Below, piece after piece: positions 60,617 to 64,000 of a stretch of DNA of 64,000 bases (its first letter is position 1; the number at the start of each line of letters is the position of its first letter). Source of the DNA: RGIG3159 sp034927685. GTDB lineage: Bacteria > Bacillota > Clostridia > Oscillospirales > Oscillospiraceae. The position numbers and the translations under genes are program-made. The stretch lies in NCBI GenBank assembly GCA_034927685.1, contig JAYFPO010000005.1, positions 1 through 64,000 on the forward strand, given 5' to 3'. The notes below the pieces were generated by a model. The model saw only the letters and a program-made list of their open reading frames with translations. It was not told where the DNA came from and did not search any database.

Positions 60617-62437
60617 ATGACACAGGAAGAACTCCGCGAAAAAGCAAGGACTCTGCCGCTGGTCCCCGGCGTCTATCTGATGCAGGACAAGAGCGGCGAC
60701 GTGATCTACGTCGGCAAGGCGAAAAAGCTGCGCAACCGCGTCAGCCAGTATTTTGTTGACTCCGTTTCCCACACAGTCAAGACCCGGAAAATGGTCTCAC
60801 AGGTGGACCATTTCGACGTCATCGTCGCACGGTCGGAGTTCGAGGCGCTGGTGCTGGAATGCTCGCTGATCAAGCGGCACATGCCGAAGTACAACATTCT
60901 CCTGAAAGACGACAAGGGCTATCCCTATGTCCGCGTGGACCTGCGGGAGGACTACCCCACACTGGCCCTGGCGGGCAGAGCGCTGGACGACGGCGCGGCC
61001 TATTTTGGCCCATTCGGCGGACGGTATATGACACAGCACCTGCTGGACACACTCCGAACCGCGTTCCGTCTGCCCGGCTGCGGCAAAAAATTCCCCCGGG
61101 ATCAGGGGAAGGCGCGGCCCTGCCTCAACTTCCACATGAATCTCTGCGACGGCTGGTGCCGTCTCTGCAAAACGCAGAAGGAGTACTACGCGCGGATGGA
61201 GCAGGTGGTTCTGGTGCTCCAGGGAAAGCACGCCACTGTCTCTGAGAACCTGAAGGCGGAGATGGAGCAGGCGGCGGAGGCGCTGGACTTCGAGCGGGCC
61301 GCCGAGCTGCGGGACCGTCTGAAGGCCGTCGCCGCGCTGGGCGAAAAGCAGTTCGTCACCGCGGGCACCATGGCCGACACCGACGTGGTCGGCTACAGTC
61401 AGAACGAATCCTGTGCCTGCTTTACGGTTTTGCACTACGTCGGCGGGAATCTGCTGGACAAGGACTACGAGATTCTGCCAGCGTCGGACCGCGAGGAGGC
61501 CGTTTCCTCGCTGGTCAAGCAGTACTATCTGGATCGGCATATGGCGCCGAAACAGATTTTTCTTCCGGAGCCCATGGAGGACAGCGCGCTCTTCGAAGAG
61601 CTTTTGCTGCAGGAGCTTGGCAAGCGGGTCCACATCCGGTTTCCGCAGCGCGGCGACGGCGTCCGACTGGCGGAGCTTGCCCGGAGAAATGCCGACGAAG
61701 AACTCTCCCGCGCGACCAGCCGGGAGGAACGCCTCTCCGGCGCGCTGGGCTTGCTGCGGCAGATGCTGGGCCTGCCCGGCCTGCGCCGCATTGAAGCCTA
61801 CGATATTTCCCACATTGCCGGGACCGACATTGTGGCCTCTCTTGTGGTGTTTGTGGACGGAAAGCCAAAAAAAAGCGACTATAAACGATTCAAACTGGAA
61901 AACATGGAGGAACAGGACGACTACGGCGCGATGCGGCAGGTGCTGCTGCGCCGCTTTATCCACTATCAAAACGGGGATCAGGGTTTCGACGAAGCCCCGG
62001 ATCTGCTGCTGATCGACGGCGGTGCGGTCCATGCGGGCGTAGCCTGCGGTGTGCTGCGCGCCATGGACCTGTCCTTTCCGGTCTATGGAATGGTCAAGGA
62101 CGACCGTCACAGGACCAGGGCGCTGGTCACGGCCGGTGGGGAAGAGATTGGAATTTCGACGGTGCAGAGTGTGTTTGCCATGGTCGGGACCATTCAGGAG
62201 GAAACCCACCGGTTCGCCATCACCTATCACAAGACACTGCGCAGTCGCCGGATGCGGCAGTCGGAACTGGACGGTATTCCCGGCATCGGAGAAAAGCGGA
62301 AAACAGAGCTGCTGCGGCGGTTCGGCTCGGTCAAGGCGATTCGGGCCGCAAGCCTGGAGGCGCTTTCGCTCCTGCTGCCGAAACCGACGGCGGAGGCTGT
62401 CTACCGGCATTTTCACCCCATGGAAAATAAGGAGTAA
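60617..62437 (+). CDS. uvrC: excinuclease ABC subunit C
   Basis: 606 aa from ATG 60617 (GGAGAA just upstream); ATG 60605 abuts the terminator and is less likely. GIY-YIG nuclease domain (PGVYLMQDKSGDVIYVGKAK), a Cys cluster (CLNFHMNLCDGWC), UVR motif, RNase-H-like second nuclease (EAYDISHIAGTDIVAS; DLLLIDGG) and C-terminal helix-hairpin-helix (IPGIGEKRKTELLRRFGS). Makes both incisions in nucleotide-excision repair with UvrAB. Confidence 0.97.
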   Translation: MTQEELREKARTLPLVPGVYLMQDKSGDVIYVGKAKKLRNRVSQYFVDSVSHTVKTRKMVSQVDHFDVIVARSEFEALVLECSLIKRHMPKYNILLKDDKGYPYVRVDLREDYPTLALAGRALDDGAAYFGPFGGRYMTQHLLDTLRTAFRLPGCGKKFPRDQGKARPCLNFHMNLCDGWCRLCKTQKEYYARMEQVVLVLQGKHATVSENLKAEMEQAAEALDFERAAELRDRLKAVAALGEKQFVTAGTMADTDVVGYSQNESCACFTVLHYVGGNLLDKDYEILPASDREEAVSSLVKQYYLDRHMAPKQIFLPEPMEDSALFEELLLQELGKRVHIRFPQRGDGVRLAELARRNADEELSRATSREERLSGALGLLRQMLGLPGLRRIEAYDISHIAGTDIVASLVVFVDGKPKKSDYKRFKLENMEEQDDYGAMRQVLLRRFIHYQNGDQGFDEAPDLLLIDGGAVHAGVACGVLRAMDLSFPVYGMVKDDRHRTRALVTAGGEEIGISTVQSVFAMVGTIQEETHRFAITYHKTLRSRRMRQSELDGIPGIGEKRKTELLRRFGSVKAIRAASLEALSLLLPKPTAEAVYRHFHPMENKE

Positions 62438-62442
62438 CGCAT

Positions 62443-62985
62443 ATGCGAGTTATTACAGGTACCGCCCGCGGCGTCCGGTTGACGACGCCGGACGGGCTTT
62501 CCACCCGTCCCACGGCGGAGCGCATTAAGGAGGCGCTGTTCAGCGCCATACAGTTTGAAATTGAGGGCCGCTCCGTACTGGATCTCTTTGCGGGCAGCGG
62601 TCAGCTCGGCGTTGAGGCTCTGAGCAGGGGCGCGGAGAGCGCCGTCTTTGTGGACGTGGGAAAAACGCCCGTCGCCTGCATCCGGGAAAACCTCAGTAAG
62701 ACGAAGCTGGAGGATCGGGCGACGGTGGTTCAGTCTGACTATCTGTCGTATCTTGGAATCTGCCGCCGGAAATTCGGGCTGATCTTTCTCGATCCGCCCT
62801 ACGACGGGAAAATGCTGGAGACCGCGCTTGATAAGATCATTGCGTTTGACATTTTATCATCCGGTGGTATAATAGTCGCAGAACGCCCTGCGGGCAAGGA
62901 TTTGGACGCACAATACCAGGGATATGTCCGTTCCAGGGATTACCGGTATGGCAAGACGCTGGTCGCCATCTATCGGAAAGAATGA
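62443..62985 (+). CDS. rsmD: 16S rRNA (guanine-N2)-methyltransferase RsmD
   Basis: 180 aa. Family N-terminus RVITGTARG and RPTAERIKEALF, SAM motif VLDLFAGSGQLGVEAL, catalytic DPPY (117-120). It methylates a guanine (G966 in E. coli numbering) of 16S rRNA. Start 5 bp after uvrC; coaD follows, the common Firmicutes order. Confidence 0.95.
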   Translation: MRVITGTARGVRLTTPDGLSTRPTAERIKEALFSAIQFEIEGRSVLDLFAGSGQLGVEALSRGAESAVFVDVGKTPVACIRENLSKTKLEDRATVVQSDYLSYLGICRRKFGLIFLDPPYDGKMLETALDKIIAFDILSSGGIIVAERPAGKDLDAQYQGYVRSRDYRYGKTLVAIYRKE

Positions 62986-63001
62986 AGGCATTGGTACCCA
63001 T

Positions 63002-63493
63002 ATGAAAATCGCAATCTATCCGGGCAGCTTTGACCCGGTTACCCGCGGGCATCTCAGCATCATTGAACGCGCCGCCAGCATTTTCGACGAACTGATCGTC
63101 TGCGTGATGGTCAACGCCAGCAAGCAGCCAATGTTTGACCGGGATGAGCGCATCCATATGCTGGAGAAGGTCACAAAGCATCTTCCCAACGTGGAGGTGG
63201 ATTCCTCCCGCGAACTGCTGGCCGAGTATGCCAGAAAAAAGGGCGGCTGCGTCATTCTCAAGGGCCTGCGTGCCGGTTCTGACTTTGAAAACGAGTTCCA
63301 AATGGCGCTCATCAACCGCAAAATCAATCCCGGTCTGGATACCATGTTCCTGACCGCGGAGCATCAGTATATGTACATGAGTTCCTCGATCGTAAAAGAG
63401 CTGGGAAGCTACGGCGTAAATCTTAACGACTTCCTGCCGGACGAGATCCTGGATGACTTTCGCGAGCGTGTCAATCATCTGAAAGGGGAGTAA
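63002..63493 (+). CDS. coaD: phosphopantetheine adenylyltransferase
   Basis: 163 aa from ATG 63002; the upstream ribosome site is weak (GAAGG at a long distance). Nucleotidyltransferase motif GSFDPVTRGH (8-17), NASKQPMF, LKGLRAGSDFENEFQMA and the C-terminal SSSIVKEL. It transfers AMP to phosphopantetheine in the penultimate step of CoA synthesis, the donor used by the PPTase of the NRPS operon. Confidence 0.96.
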   Translation: MKIAIYPGSFDPVTRGHLSIIERAASIFDELIVCVMVNASKQPMFDRDERIHMLEKVTKHLPNVEVDSSRELLAEYARKKGGCVILKGLRAGSDFENEFQMALINRKINPGLDTMFLTAEHQYMYMSSSIVKELGSYGVNLNDFLPDEILDDFRERVNHLKGE

Positions 63494-63495
63494 TT

Positions 63496-64000
63496 ATGGC
63501 GAGCGGAATAGAAGAAACCATCAGTGCCCTGTATGAAATGGTGCAGGACGCCTGGAGCCTCCCTCTGGGCGCGGATAAATGCGTGCTGGAGCGGGACAAG
63601 GTTCTGGACCTGCTGGACGAGATCAACAACCAGCTTCCCGGCGAATTCAAGCAGGCGAAAACCATTGTGGACGCCAGAAACGAGGTCATTACCAACGCCA
63701 AGCGCGAGGCGGAGACCGTGCTGAAACAGGCGCAGCAGAAGGCGCTGGAGTTGACGGCGCAGGATGTCATCTATCAAAAAGGGCAGGCCGAGGCCGCGAA
63801 ACTGATGGAGGAGACAAAGTCGCAGGCGGATGCCGTTGTCAAGAGCACGCAGGACAAGCTGTCCGAACTCAAGCGCGTCACCAACGAATATGTTGTGGAC
63901 GCTTTGAAGCGGACCGAGGAAGCGGTCGCGGAAGCCCTGAAGGAAGTAAACGGCGCCCGGGAGAAGTTTGAATCGATGACCAACCCGGAAGCGAAGAAGG
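63496..64000 (+). CDS. coiled-coil protein downstream of coaD (partial)
   Basis: A reading frame from ATG 63496 (GGGGAG upstream) runs off the window with at least 168 residues. It is almost wholly charged heptad sequence: NQLPGEFKQAKTIVDARNEV, then AKREAETVLKQAQQKALELT and EAVAEALKEVNGAREK. It resembles the conserved clostridial protein annotated as ATPase / ATP-synthase-B-like that follows coaD. It is probably a cytoskeletal or membrane-associated coiled coil; function unknown. Confidence 0.75.
   Translation, partial: MASGIEETISALYEMVQDAWSLPLGADKCVLERDKVLDLLDEINNQLPGEFKQAKTIVDARNEVITNAKREAETVLKQAQQKALELTAQDVIYQKGQAEAAKLMEETKSQADAVVKSTQDKLSELKRVTNEYVVDALKRTEEAVAEALKEVNGAREKFESMTNPEAKK

Noticed and set aside
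1..64000. CRISPR arrays, insertion sequences, prophage or integrase genes
   Set aside because: No regularly spaced repeats, transposase or phage-type proteins were seen in the window.

Overview
The window looks like a chromosomal segment of a spore-forming, anaerobic member of the Clostridia, most like the Oscillospiraceae/Oscillibacter group. The evidence is high G+C with strong Shine-Dalgarno sites, sporulation genes (yqfC, yqfD, ylbJ, a CotF-like coat protein), a yqfC-yqfD-phoH-ybeY-era-yqzL-recO run as in Firmicutes, a murT-gatD pair, many ferredoxin-type and flavin redox proteins, and the ssnA/ygfK genes of anaerobic purine catabolism. The species assignment is inference. No prophage, insertion sequence, CRISPR array or rRNA was seen.

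Layout. 1-1.66 kb: two Cys-rich proteins sharing a C-terminal helical domain, possibly spore-surface proteins. 2.0-6.4 kb: a binding-protein-dependent metal/metallophore-type ABC importer followed by a SAM methyltransferase and an FmdE-family protein. 6.6-10.5 kb: a flavin oxidoreductase with a short Rieske tail, a CotF-like protein and a YyaL-type thioredoxin-fold protein. 10.8-13.1 kb: a structured intergenic element, then murT-gatD (peptidoglycan amidation). 13.1-19.0 kb: a purine-catabolism island on the minus strand (8-oxoguanine deaminase, SsnA, YgfK) in which ssnA has its own promoter and a leader ending in an intrinsic terminator. 19.0-28.4 kb: tRNA-Arg, an orotidine-phosphate-decarboxylase-like protein lacking its catalytic lysine, a phosphatase-GNAT fusion, a polyferredoxin, two FAD proteins and several lipoproteins. 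28.6-33.3 kb: a serine-palmitoyltransferase-like enzyme with an SDR reductase, an XRE autoregulator with three phased operators, a WYL regulator and endonuclease IV. 33.4-37.9 kb: an AI-2E-family permease and an FHA-FtsW/RodA fusion overlapping a penicillin-binding protein. 38.0 kb: tRNA-Ser.

38.5-51.4 kb is the most striking region: one tightly overlapped operon encoding a two-module NRPS (C-A-T-C-A-T-R), a 7TM histidine kinase, a response regulator with an intact HD-GYP domain, an acyl-AMP ligase, a stand-alone acyl carrier protein and a Sfp-type phosphopantetheinyl transferase. The domain order predicts an N-acylated dipeptide released as an aldehyde (or alcohol, or cyclised imine). This relates to known gut-Clostridia NRPS aldehyde pathways, but the embedded c-di-GMP-type two-component system is unusual.

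51.4-64 kb is housekeeping: small Cys-rich proteins, ylbJ, then yqfC-yqfD-phoH-ybeY-era-yqzL-recO-mutS2, an HPr-like protein, uvrC, rsmD, coaD and a coiled-coil protein running off the end. The genes are mostly linked by 4-8 bp overlaps. Every function given is inferred from sequence; nothing here has been tested.
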